Source of the DNA: Mytilus galloprovincialis
Taxonomy: Eukaryota; Mollusca; Bivalvia; Mytilida; Mytilidae
Length of the DNA: 64,000 nt
Direction: 5' to 3'
Assembly (NCBI RefSeq): GCF_965363235.1
Contig: NC_134845.1
Location: forward strand, 60,541,261-60,605,260
Shown here piece after piece: positions 48,427 to 59,666 of this stretch. How positions within the stretch are numbered: position 1 is the stretch's first letter; each line of letters begins with the position of its first letter. The position numbers and the translations under genes are program-made. Below the pieces are notes generated by a model. It did no database searches and was not told the DNA's origin. It worked only from the letters and a program-made list of their open reading frames with translations.

Positions 48427-49409
48427 CTAGGGACGACCATATGATATTCGGGGTGGGGGGGGGGGGGGGGGGGGCAGAAGAATTTGTTTTGGATCTGTTA
48501 TTTATATTTGTAAACTAAGAGGACAGATTATCAATTTTCTGCACTAGAGAAGCAAGATTTTTCATTTTCATTAAAGCAAGGGACTGATTATTTATTTTCA
48601 CAACTATCTTCGAAGACATACTTTTTAAAAATTATTAGTTTATTACAAATCATACATGTATAGTCAAGTCATGATGTACCATTTAATCAGAATTAATCCT
48701 CATCTTCTGCAGAAATTAATCTTCTATATTCTGATTGCCTATACCAAGGATTTGTATGTACTATACAAATACTTGCCTATACATGTATTGCATACATACA
48801 CAGTATTAAAGTTTGGTTGTATCTAGCCTTTTTTTAAAGTATTGGTAAACATATTCCGCCGAGCGGAGCGAGGCAAATTTTTTTTTTTGAAGTGTTTTGA
48901 TGCCACTGAAGGCCCAAGAACTTAGAAGCTATAGAACAAATGATTCAAAATCATGCTTTCTTGGTGTTCCCCAAACCATTTCTTAATCTGAAAAATGCAA
49001 GTTCTGTTTAATAATTTTTTGACAATATTTTGGTCTAAAGCAAAATGTACGATAGATTCAGTGTAAGTGTTCCTGCGAAAATATACCTCAAGTTAAATGA
49101 AACCAATTTTCAGACATTTCAAGTATATTTTAATAATATTTATACTTTAATTTATTATTAAAAGATTTGGGAAATTTTCCCGATTTTTTTTTTGGGGGGG
49201 GGGGGGGAAAGATGAATTTATGAAGAATCTGAGCCATCTCATACTTTCGATTAGACCTGCTGAGTTATTTATTTTCAATACATTGCAAGTCAGGTAATTT
49301 ATTTTCAAACTACCTAAGATCAAATTATTTATTTTTGTGATAATCAAGACCTGGTTATTTATTTTCAAAATCCTCCTGGCCCCCCAGAATATCAAATGGT
49401 CGTCCCCTA
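48427..49409. mobile_element. ~980-bp TIR element with G runs
   Basis: The left end ctagggacgaccatatgata is matched by the inverted right end (atatcaaatggtcgtcccct), giving imperfect TIRs of 25 or so bases. Both inner edges carry G/C runs (G tract at about 48451-48475; T10-G14 at about 49182-49207). A motif like ttatttattttca recurs several times inside. No transposase frame is present, so the element is non-autonomous. Confidence 0.65.
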
Positions 49410-49845
49410 AATGATAGTTTTAATAATTATTTGTTCAAAGTAATTGTGCTCGATATTTTGAATATATTCACCGACTTAATGCAAAGTGTCAAAGTGACCT
49501 ACCGATGATTTTGCTGTCGGGGAAGCTGATATAGGATAAATAAATATCGACTGTTTTAACTTTTTACGGTTTCCGTTTCGAACAGACGTGGAGCATGGTC
49601 GGAGTCCGAAGGTTTTGGGACGGAGCTACACAAATGTAGATAAAAAGGAATTCGAGGACCTGTTATATGTTGAAACAAATTTGGGGAGGAACAGGAGCCG
49701 GCAAACATGCACTGACCATTTCACAAAGACTGCATTTTTATAAATGTTTGACTAGTTCCATACACAATTTGTAAATCTACACATTAAACCAGTAACGGTG
49801 TTCGAATTTGCTATCGGCGGTCTATATAGATACAGTGATTGCCCC

Positions 49846-49993
49846 AAGGCGGATTTGGAGGGGGCCCAGGTCCCCCCTTTTCTGTAAAAAAATTGGTTGA
49901 TTATAGGGAATCACTGAAGCATGACCGGAGCGTGTCCTCTCTTAGGCAGCCAGTGGGCACCCACTTATGAACATTTCTGGATCCGCCACTGGT
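49846..49993. mobile_element. ggcggat...atccgcc element, second subtype
   Basis: It has the termini and internal attatagggaatcactgaag of the 32131-32262 copy, plus an extra segment (cctctcttaggcagccagtg). Confidence 0.55.
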
Positions 49994-50207
49994 GGGTGCC
50001 GGGCTAAACAAAATAAAAATGGTATTTGCAGGCAGCTTTTCGGCTAAGCACACGACATTAAGAAATAGTCGGAAGTTAGCAGAATTGGAGTGTATTCATC
50101 TTATCAAAATGATTTCGTCCCTCTAAATCCGCCTCTGCAACTGTCTACAAGAGACCAAAATGACACAGACCTTAACAACTTATTTAAACTGAACTAGTAC
50201 ATATGTT

Positions 50208-50335
50208 TTTAGAATCTCGCCTCCGGGTGTGGGATTTTTTCCGCTGTGTTGAAGACCGTTTGGTGGCATGTGACTGCTTTTTGCTCTTTGGTTGTTGTCT
50301 CTTTGACACATTATCCCTTTCCTATTTTATCTCTT
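50208..50335 (+). mobile_element. Naiad-type 3' end fragment
   Basis: The order ctcgcctccgggtgtgggat, tgttgaagaccgtttggtgg and ttgttgtctctttgacacat follows the family 3' end in plus orientation. About 130 bases remain. Confidence 0.6.
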
Positions 50336-50410
50336 TTAATTTGAGTTTAATTTTCAACGACATTATACAGACACCCTTCTTAACCATCCATCTATCCATC
50401 AATATATCTA

Positions 50411-50655
50411 TAAGGGCCTCGGCGGCCGAGTTGTCTACGAAGTCGAATAACTCTATCACTATTGCCTGTCAACACTGAGGTAGTTGGATCAAAATCTGCA
50501 CTTGGCATATCTCTCTACTCCATATATGAATTGACTAGGACTTTTCATACCGAAAGTCCTTGGTTCTCTGCTGGCACTCCGGCCGTCTTCCTCCACCAGT
50601 AAAAAATGACCGCCACAAAAAAAGTGCATAATAATAAAACCAATCAATCAATATA
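50411..50655 (+). repeat. tRNA-derived SINE with AATC tail
   Basis: The head (gggcctcggcggccgagttg then tctacg) resembles an A-box region of a tRNA-Leu/Ser type. A degenerate B box follows near 50480-50500. The body has tggcactccggccgtcttcc and tccaccagtaaaaaatgacc. The 3' end is accaatcaatcaatatat. This head-body-tail order is that of a mollusc SINE. Confidence 0.6.
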
Positions 50656-50659
50656 TCTA

Positions 50660-51720
50660 ATAGAGTCTTTAAATAGAATTCTGATCTGTATTATTCAAGA
50701 AATCAACTTGTCTGATTTGTGTCTGTTTATTTCTTTCGTGACTTAGAACTTAAGTTTATCACGGTTGCATGGAATGCCCTTTAACCTTCACATAACTTCA
50801 AGTTTGAACTGAAGAATTAGGGTTAACACAACTTGGTAAGAGCGGATGCATCATGGCAAGGCGGTCGGAGTCATGGTGATGTCATGTAACCCTGAACTAA
50901 ACTATAATCTTTGACCACAGTGATCCTTTTACATTGTCTAATTTGTGTATCGTGCACATGCAGTTTTTGTACAATAACATTTACATAATTTCAAAAAAAA
51001 AAAGTGTGCAGAAGCATCCCAGTGCACTGATGATGACCTTGACTTTAACCTTTGATCCCTATGATAGTAAAATATTGTTTGATTTGTATCAGGCTTCGTC
51101 CGTGGTCGCTTTGGTCCTACAGTCCGAGGTATGAATTAAATAGTTCTTTATATATGACTAGACTTAGAAACTGTCACAGTGCCCGGAACTGAGCAAGGTA
51201 TACATTTTAAGTTTTTCTTATTTTTTATCAGTAGGCTGGATTTGAAGATGTGTAAGTGTATATATGTTGTGAACAAGTTGTAATGTTGTACAAATTATAA
51301 TTTGCATGTAGAGATTATTTGTACAAGTTATCAGTGTTTTATGAACTGATTCACACAAATGGATGATACAAGCATACAGTATTTTGTTTCGCATATTTCT
51401 GTCATATTTTTAAAACTACATGATACAGTAAAATACTGAGCATTGATACCAAAAATAATTCCACAAAAGACTTTTTATGAATATGAATATGGTACATAAG
51501 GATCGAGAAAAATAGGATTAGAATTTTAACCATTGCAGATATATTTATTTCCAGTTTGAGGACAAGGAGTATAGCACAAAATGATATGTTGGCATATATA
51601 AATTTGAATTTAAAAGATAAAACTGGTACATTTAAGAAGATAAATCTGCATCACCTGATACAAGAAGGTATGCGTCAATAAACTTGTAACTTGTACAAAA
51701 TACCTGTACATCTTATACAC
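50660..51720. other. AT-rich DNA, nothing recognised
   Basis: No gene or confident repeat is recognised. A short plus frame at 50934-51134 shows no domain. Confidence 0.4.
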
Positions 51721-51725
51721 AATGT

Positions 51726-51801
51726 AATTAAAATATTGATCTCTGATTACGTTATACCGCATATATGTAGGATAACGTAATCAGAGATCAATATTTTAAT
51801 T
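51726..51801. repeat. Perfect 30-bp inverted repeat, 16-base loop
   Basis: The arm at 51726-51755 is the exact reverse complement of 51772-51801, with no mismatch in 30 positions. The 16-base loop between them is accgcatatatgtagg. Homology stops at both outer edges. Size and shape resemble a hairpin precursor or a minimal foldback element. Confidence 0.9.
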
Positions 51802-51804
51802 AGA

Positions 51805-52595
51805 TTGATCTTGTACACAACATATATAAGTAGACCAAAGTATATCAAAATATATATCACCACATCTGTTATGCCGAATGCCGCTCGGTAAAAAAAGAAA
51901 ATTAATCTATTTATTTGCTTCATTTTTGCTTGATTTATAATTGTCCTGGATTGAATGATAATTGTCTTTTCAAATACCTGATTCTACTATAGGTATACGG
52001 GTACCGTTGTGTATACTTAATTAGATAATTGGATTAGCTAAGGGATAAAATAAGTGTCAAAGTGATTGACAAAGGCGTGGGTTTCATAACAAACCAATCA
52101 ACTTGTTATTTAATTTATTAATTTCAGAACAAGACAGTCACAACTGAAACGACTTTTATCACATGGCCGAAACGAATATGACCGAACCGGCTTCATGGCC
52201 AAAATGATTTGTTTCCTACAAAAATCAAGTTTACTCAAAACTTGGTATGGTGTTGTATCCATGATAGGCTGGGGTTGTGTCATACGTATACCAAAGTCAC
52301 TTCACTGTGACTAATATGCTAGTAAAACCGTGTCTATTGTGTGTCATAGGCATACATTTTGCACCGTAGACCATAAGTCGACCTAAGTTCTTCTTATGCT
52401 GAATCATCATGGCATAGCTCTGGGCTTTGCATTCGGTGTATAGTTAAGTATTCTACAATTTAGATTGGTGAAACTTTGCATGTATGTCGAATCATTGGGG
52501 ATACATGTGTCAACTGGCAAAATCAGAGTACTCTGAACTTTATTCATTGAGCCTTGAATCTTTCACATCCAAATATATTAAAAAGTCATTGTCTC
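51805..52595. other. Unassigned DNA
   Basis: No gene or confident repeat is recognised. Confidence 0.4.
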
Positions 52596-52598
52596 AAT

Positions 52599-52685
52599 AC
52601 TGAAATTCACAGCAGCGACATGTTTCATATCTATATATACATGTACTGAAATTAACAGCAGCGATATGTTTCATATCTATATATA
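52599..52685. repeat. 46-bp tandem duplication
   Basis: The unit actgaaattcacagcagcga plus catgtttcatatctatatata is repeated once with two substitutions, separated by catgt. Confidence 0.8.
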
Positions 52686-52739
52686 TGGACACTTAATGAA
52701 CAAGTTTAGCTAACTTAAAAATGCCTGTAGCAAGTCAGG

Positions 52740-53740
52740 AATGTAACAGTTTGTATTCCTTCGTTTGATCTGAGATTAGTACATGTATCAGGTTTGATGT
52801 GTTTGACTGAGATATTGCTATTTGATTAGGGACATTCTGATTTTAAAACCAGGTTTAATCCACCATTTTCTACATATAAAAAGTCTGTACAAAGTCAGGA
52901 ATATGTCAGTTGTTATCCATTCGTTTGATAATTACGGACTTTCCGTTTTGAATTTTCCTCGAAGTTCATTTTTTTGTGATTTTCCTTTGTTGTTTTATTT
53001 TATGTAGAAAGAAAGATAACTCTTATGAAAAATAAATATTATTGGAAAGAAGATCGATTATTTCCCCTGCGAATTATACGTCACGACGACTGGGTTCCGA
53101 CTTCGTATTTGTTTGAAGAACCAGAAGAAGTTTTATTTTGACTTGCAAAGAAAAGCATGTAGGTCCATATTTAAGTTAAAAGGTATGATTTAAACTTCAT
53201 GACAAATAATTGAAAGTTTGTTTTACCTCTAAAATGACAACAACTTAATTGACTAACTTTAAAAATCCTACTGTACATGTTCAAAAGAAAAGAATAACAG
53301 AATAAAGATAAAAGTGTAGAAGTCTCTCTTTATTTTGCCAATTTTTGAAATATTTGGAGGCCTCTACAAACAGATTTAATCTCTAAATTCAAGTAACTGG
53401 AACAGCACATACTATTTTTGTTTGGCCTAATTGGGTTACGCAAAGTTACACTATCATCCCCATATGGATCTGTAGGTGGTCGGTAGATTCCATACACCTT
53501 ACCGCAAAGGCGCTATTTGGAAATATGTCCTGCTTGAACTTTTCCATTGTGGCGTCAGATATTTTCTATTATATAGGGTACCACGAAGTCACTGACAAGT
53601 CTACTACTGATGGTGACATCATTCATTATTCAATTTATTGTTTTGGATATATTTATTTGTAAACAAAACTTGGCAGGAAAGGTCCTTGTGAAAGGTCCTT
53701 ATGTGATGAATTGGTTATACAGTTAACTATTGACTCCCTT
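52740..53740. other. Unassigned DNA with an old repeat piece
   Basis: A segment near 52925-52985 (tacggactttccgttttgaa, ttttcctcgaagttc) resembles a dispersed mussel repeat. The rest is unassigned. Confidence 0.35.
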
Positions 53741-53746
53741 TATTAT

Positions 53747-55215
53747 CAAAAAGAAGATGTCGTATGATTTCTAATGAGACAACTCTCCACAAGAGACCCA
53801 AATTGACACAGCTATAAAAGGCTCCGAAATGACAATGTAAAACAATTCAAAAGAGAAAACTAATGGCCTTATTTATATAAAAAATATGAACGAAAAACAA
53901 ATATGTAACACATAAACAAACGACAACCACTGAATTACAGGCTCCTGACTTGGGACAGGCACATGTATACATTCATAATGTCAGGGGTGTGGAAATGCTA
54001 TGCCCGACTAGCCCGACTCATACATTTTAACAACCGGACAAGTAATTATTTTTGTCTTGGTTGCCCGTGGACAAATAAAATAATATACAAGTTCAAATTC
54101 AGCAAAAATACAGGATTAATTTCAAAACTTATAAAGATGTTTAATTTATGTAAAAGAAACCAATAATCAGCGAGTAAAACATATATTTAAGTATTTATAA
54201 ACATCAATGTTCATGACGATAAATATTACACAACTCCGGAAAAAGATCGCTTACCAAAATGAGTAAAAATAAGTATGCCAACCCGAGTCGCGTAATATTG
54301 CATTGGCTTTGTCCATTGACCCGGAATCGCCGATTATGTTTTATCCACTTTTCACCGGAAGTGTCATTATTTAAGATTTTGAATCGAGATTCAAATTGAT
54401 GAATACTTTTAAAATAAAACATCGGGCAAGCAAGACAAAAAGAATGACGAGTCAAGTCGAAAGCATGAAATGCAAACAGTGTATTTTTTAAAAAAAGACG
54501 GAAGCGAGAATATCAGACATCGTGAATATCAGATTAACTCTTGGAAAGAAATTCAGATAATAAGTTTTGTTTTTGTCTTATTTATAGATCAACGGCAACC
54601 TTATGTGTTGTCTAAGTGGTAAATAGAAGTGTTCAACTACCAAGAAAAAACCAAGTGTGTCAGTTGATATAAATAATTAGTTAGTTTCCATTTCTTTACT
54701 CACTGTCCTCTAAATTTAGTATATGTAGTCAGAGACATAGATATCTCTGATGTAGTGTACCTACTGGCTACAAATTTTATTAAAAACAATGCTGCAAACT
54801 TGTCCTTTACATGTCATTTTATTTAGTTGCTTTGCTTTTGAGTTTCTGTCCCATTGATGTTATAAACCCATTTCCAACATTCCTTAATTTTTACACATAT
54901 AAACCAATTGATTTCACTGATTTGTTTAGGATGCAAAACTGCTAAAAATCATATATTAGCTAACAATAAAATACTACAATATTTATTGGGACCGTCAGGG
55001 CAAGTAACTTTTTTTCAGGACAAGTAATTATATATATAAAATTTACAGTTTTACTTGCCCAGGGACAAGTGCTCACAACAAATAGTTCCACACCCCTGAA
55101 TGTGGTGGGGTTAAACATGTAAGCGGGATCCCAAGGTTTTTTTTTTATCCTCATGTGGATCCTTAGGGGTACAAAATGTAAGTAACAAACCGTATTACTG
55201 ATAATGTGGGGTACA
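53747..55215 (-). repeat. R2 repeat, inverted, split by a transposon
   Basis: The first part (53747-53981) begins agaagatgtcgtatgatttc and runs to caggctcctgacttgggaca, then ggcacatg and cataatgt. R2 sequence resumes at 55099 with aatgtggtggggttaaacat and gcgggatcccaagg. The intervening DNA is an inserted element (53982-55098), so this copy predates it. Confidence 0.7.
53982..55098. mobile_element. hAT-like element, 1117 bp, 5-bp target duplication
   Basis: The ends are CAGGGGTGTGGAA and TTCCACACCCCTG, a 13-bp perfect terminal inverted repeat. It is flanked by AATGT at 53977-53981 and again at 55099-55103. Subterminal ggacaagtaatta and cccgtggacaa motifs recur inverted near the other end (aggacaagtaatta, cccagggacaag), as transposase-binding repeats do in hAT elements. 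No transposase frame is present. The CAGGG-type end suggests the hAT superfamily. The 5-bp duplication is shorter than the usual 8, so the assignment is tentative. Confidence 0.75.
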
Positions 55216-55499
55216 GTAACACAGCTGGTCGCAACAATATACAATTATAGATGTGTAATATTTTTCTGATAATCATTAGTCCTACAGTTTGAACCAAAAT
55301 TTAAAAAAATCTCAAATATTGAAGATGTGCATTTGTTATCATGGAATTATCAGACATCGAATTGGGACTAACAAAATCTCATCTTTGATAGTCAAAGATC
55401 AAACAGAACCTAAGTGAATAGTGCTTATTTGTTATTTAAGGCGAGCTCAAATAGGAGTGCTGTCCCTTTAAACTTAGATTTGCTGACCTTAATTATAAT

Positions 55500-57030
55500 G
55501 CTTATATGCTACAGTTTTCCAATGCAACTCCTTTGATACCACACAACAGAATTTATGAAATCTATAGATAATAAGGACACACTATATAATGTACATGAGG
55601 TAGATGTGCATATAGAAAAAATAATGATTCAACTTTTTTCTAGCATGTACATCAGGGCTCACACTACTTCAGAATTATAGGGAGAAGTGACTTCTCTTTT
55701 TGAAACTGATAGGGAGAAGTGGTGAGATTTGAAAGAGAAGTGCTCATTCGCGCGGTGCGCTGCAAAAAGCCTGCAATGTTTGGATTTTACAATAGTATAA
55801 AGGGCAATATGTAAATAATGTTCTTTTTATATTGTTCAATTCATATCTAAGTAAAAAAATTACAATTAAAGTTACATTTGAAATTAAAAGTTGTTTAAGT
55901 TTTACTAAAGTTCTTGTGAAAAACTACCAACTAAATATCTAGCACTTAAAAAAAAATAATTTTAAAATGTAAAGAAATTATTATATATCAATTACAATTT
56001 AATTTAAAATTATCTTGTGTATGAAATTCAGTGTTTCTAATAAAAAAATATAAAAGTTATTAAGCTGGGCCATAATATATTGATATTAGTATGATAGTCT
56101 CAGAGTTAAGCAACTTTAATCAATAGTTTGAAACAATCCATAAAAAATATAGGGAATTATATACACCAATCAATTAGATCATGTAGATGTAACCAAAAGT
56201 CTCTTTATGCGTGTGGAATGCGTAAATTTTCCCTTTGGGATCAATATTCTTCTGTTAGCTGTTCCATTCGTGCGTCCGTAGTAATTATTGTAAAAGTACG
56301 GATTTCGGTCATATCTGCTCCGGTTCAGGTCCGTAGTTTAGAAATCCGTCAATGGCGGACGAATGCAAGAAAATTTACAAAAATAAACGATGTTTGACAA
56401 GTTATTTGGAAAGGAACATGACGTTTTTAATGCAATAAATGGATTTAAAATTTACTGGAGGCAACTTTTATCACGTTTAAATGAAGTAATAAACTTATTT
56501 TGCCGCCGAAATTTAGGTTGATGTACGTTTTCGAGTAACAAGCACAGGAACTTGCAGAAATGCACGAAGTGATAAAAGTTGTATTTTTATCAAATAACCT
56601 GCTGCACACTGCGAAGACAATGCTTCAACCTCTTTTCTAAAGATAATGAATCGTTTATGTCTGAATTTCTTTAATTATCAATAAAAAACTGATGTTTCAT
56701 CAACTTGGTAAAAATTGAAAATGTCCGATGACGGAAGCGAATGAAAGCGACTATCGTCATGGATAGGGCGACTTGTTTTCGCTTTTGGGGGTCGGGGAAA
56801 GCGAAGTGACGGTCGGGAAGGCGACTTCTTCGCCCAAGTCGCCTGGTAGCGTGAGCCCTGTACATGTACCTTTTGAATGTAGAATTTTGGCCTAAACTAT
56901 ACTCCTGCAACAGTTTGTCATCTGATCTCCTCTGAAACCATGGCAGACAGAATTTCATGAAACTTTGTAGTTAATAAAGACATAATATGTAGATGTGCAT
57001 ATCCAAAAGAAGTTGATTTATTTAGGAGTT
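55500..57030. repeat. Older repeat flanking the second hAT-like element
   Basis: Before the insertion, near 55550-55620, the text aatttatgaaatctatagat and ggtagatgtgcatatag appears. After it, at about 56950-57010, a similar order (aatttcatgaaactttgtag, gtagatgtgcatatcc) returns. The host sequence is therefore a diverged tandem-structured repeat into which the element at 55653-56860 inserted. Confidence 0.45.
55653..56860. mobile_element. hAT-like element, 1208 bp, 5-bp target duplication
   Basis: The ends are CAGGGCTCACACTAC and GGTAGCGTGAGCCCTG, an inverted repeat of about 15 bp with one mismatch. TACAT flanks it at 55648-55652 and 56861-56865. Both subterminal regions are rich in gagaagtgacttct-type and gcgaagt/cgacttc-type motifs. 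It has no transposase, and the open frame at 56128-56397 has no domain. It has the same architecture and duplication length as the element at 53982-55098. Confidence 0.75.
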
Positions 57031-57224
57031 ATGAGTCTTTAATCTTGTTGAGATTTTGTGTGCCTAATGACAATGTGGGGGCAGGGGGCATGTGAACTTG
57101 CTCTCAAAGATTCCTAAATTTCTGACCGTTTTCTATAATTTTATAATTTTAATTCACCAAGTGAAAAAAATATCTGATCATTTGACAAATTCTGAGAGAA
57201 TTGATATATATACATTAATTTCAG

Positions 57225-57400
57225 TAAAAAGTAAAATCACAAAAATACTGAACTCCGAGGAAAATTCAATCGGAAACTCCCTAATCACATGGCAAAATCA
57301 AATGACAAAACACATCAAACGAATGGATAACAACTGTCATATTCCTGACTTGTTACAGGCATTTTCAAATGTAGAAAATGGGTGATTGAACCTGGTTTTA
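57225..57400 (+). repeat. Interspersed mussel repeat R3
   Basis: The phrases tgaactccgaggaaaattca, tgacaaaacacatcaaacga, aacaactgtcatattcctga and aacctggttttatagc in this order match a dispersed repeat I recognise from mussels. The 97-codon frame over it comes from the repeat. Confidence 0.55.
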
Positions 57401-57485
57401 TAGCACAAGTTGTAAGTGAGTGAGAAAAATACTTTATCATTGGAAGTTTTAACCCTGATCTTAATGAATGCTTCTAGATTATGAA

Positions 57486-57545
57486 TGTAAAAATATGTGG
57501 TATGATTGCCAATGAGACAACTATCATGACTATACTGAAGACAAT
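57486..57545 (-). repeat. R2 terminal fragment, inverted
   Basis: The phrase atgtggtatgattgccaatg followed by agacaactatc is the inverted R2 end. Confidence 0.65.
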
Positions 57546-57569
57546 ATAAAATAGAAGTTAACATTTCTA

Positions 57570-59145
57570 GCATTACTAGTTTTTTATTTGCTTTTATTTA
57601 CAATATTTACAAAAACATTAAAAATTGTGAGTTCATGATTGCTTCTACTACACCTGACATATCTAATAATGTGTTTTTCTTATGGGAAAAGCATTCAAAC
57701 ATTTTAAATATTAAAAATCTTAGAAAGAAGTGAAAATACAAAATAATGTGTATACATGGTATATCATATTTCCAAAAGAAAATTAATGATACTTGTAGCC
57801 TCCCTTTGTCTTTGTTTTTGTTTCAGCAGTAATTCGTACACCAAATAACACAGGGACCGATTTTTTTGTTTTGTTTATTAATTTATCGACTTGTTGACAT
57901 TAAATCTATTGAATTAAAATATTGTTGATTTAATTATCTCAATCTGATTATAAAGGCGGAAAGATATCCTTAGATTTAAATATTTTATTTTTATTTACCT
58001 TTGCACTGTTGGGGATGTCTCAGTTGGGGGTCTGTTTACCTGTAATTTTCAGCTGAAAGAAGGTTTTAATTATTCCGCTATTGTTGAATATTGACAGAAG
58101 AAAGAATAAAATTTGGAATAATTATCAAAATTTAAAATATTTTTCAGAACATATGATTGACAAGTTTGAAATGTACGTGTGAAAAGTATTTCTTGATTGG
58201 AAACAGGTAAGGTCTGACTGTCTGATTTTATTTAATTTAATTTTTGAATAAAGAAGTTTATAAATGAATTTCATAGAGACGTAATGGTTGATGTACCTAG
58301 GTCTGTTAAAAAGTACATCTAAATATTTGGTTGATGTACCAATTATCAAGTTATTTGCCTATATATACTGTAACTTTTAAGTTGCAAATCATGCTATGAA
58401 GCTTTTTGTGGAGTGACGTGTATCAAACATGTTCAAAACCCTTCATATTTTGTTGAACAGTTGTCATTTTAACATGTTAAATGTATCAATATGCACAATA
58501 ACCTGAATTCTAAGGCCTAAAATAAAATATTGTTTGTTTCCCCAATCCCGACCGACCCCGCAAAAATGGTGCTACTCATAAAATTTTATTGTCAAAACCA
58601 AGTCGAGTGTTATTTTAATTCATTTTGGATTTTCAGGCTTCTCCAATAATGTTCAAGCTTTTTGGAAAAATAAAATCATTTCCCTACCTACCTAGCCACA
58701 CCTGGCTTGGTAGGGTCGGGATTGGGGAAACAAACAATATATTAATTTAGGCCTAAACAAATGTATTTTTCACAAACTAGGTTTCGAAAAAATGCAGAAT
58801 TAACCATGTTAACTACTTGGTTGTAATGTTTTGTCTTAAGATGAGGAAATCACATACTGTGTGTTTATAGTTTCGTCCTGCAGTTGTTTTGCATTAGTAT
58901 TTCTCCAAATGAAAACACACTTATTTGGTTATGTAGTTTTATCTTTTGACTTTCATAAGCAAGTCAAAGACAGGCGAAATAATGGTATAACAACGTCTGT
59001 CTGTTCATCTATAGATACTTCCTAAGATAACTCAAATTCTCTTTCACTAATTCTCGTATATCTTTAACAAAATGTTAAAACGGTCGAAAGCTCTTTTTTT
59101 TCAATTTTCGGATATTTTAATTTTGTCATTCCAGCGTTTCAGAAC
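57570..59145. other. AT-rich DNA, nothing recognised
   Basis: No gene is recognised. A loosely inverted pair (gtttgtttccccaatcccga near 58532 and gggattggggaaacaaaca near 58718) suggests a small decayed TIR element of about 230 bp spanning roughly 58510-58755. Confidence 0.4.
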
Positions 59146-59666
59146 TTATAAAATAAAATTGAGAAAGGAAATGGTGAATATGTCAAAGCGACAACCACCC
59201 GACCATAGAGCAAACAACAGCCGAAGGCAACCAATGGGTCTTCAATGTAGCGAGAATTCCCGCACCCGTAGGTGTCCTTCAGCTGGCCCCTAAAATATGC
59301 ATAATAGTACAGTGATAATGGACGTCATACTAAACTCCGAATTATACACAAGAAACTAAAATTTAAAATCATACAAGACTAACAAAGGCCAGAGGCTCCT
59401 GACTTGGGACAGGCGCAAAATTGCGGCGGGGTTAAACATGTTTATGAGATCTCAACCCTCCCCCTATACCTCTAGCCAATGTAGAAAAGTAAAAGAATAA
59501 CAATACGCACATTAAAATTCAGTTCAAAAGAAGTCCGAGTCTGATGTCAAAAGATGTAACAAAAGAAAATAAATAAAATGACAATAATACATAAATAACA
59601 ACAGACTACTAGCAGTTAACTGACATGCCAGCTCCAGACCTCAATTAAACTGATTGAAAGATTATG

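Noticed and set aside
48451..48475. G run as a functional signal on its own
   Set aside because: Homopolymer runs are frequent in this window (5881, 28148, 37990, 49192) and lengths may be affected by sequencing or assembly error.
56128..56397. 89-codon frame as a transposase remnant
   Set aside because: No transposase motif is seen. The host element is a non-autonomous hAT-like sequence.
57092..57385. 97-codon plus frame as a gene
   Set aside because: Its second half is the dispersed R3 repeat, and the frame is incidental.
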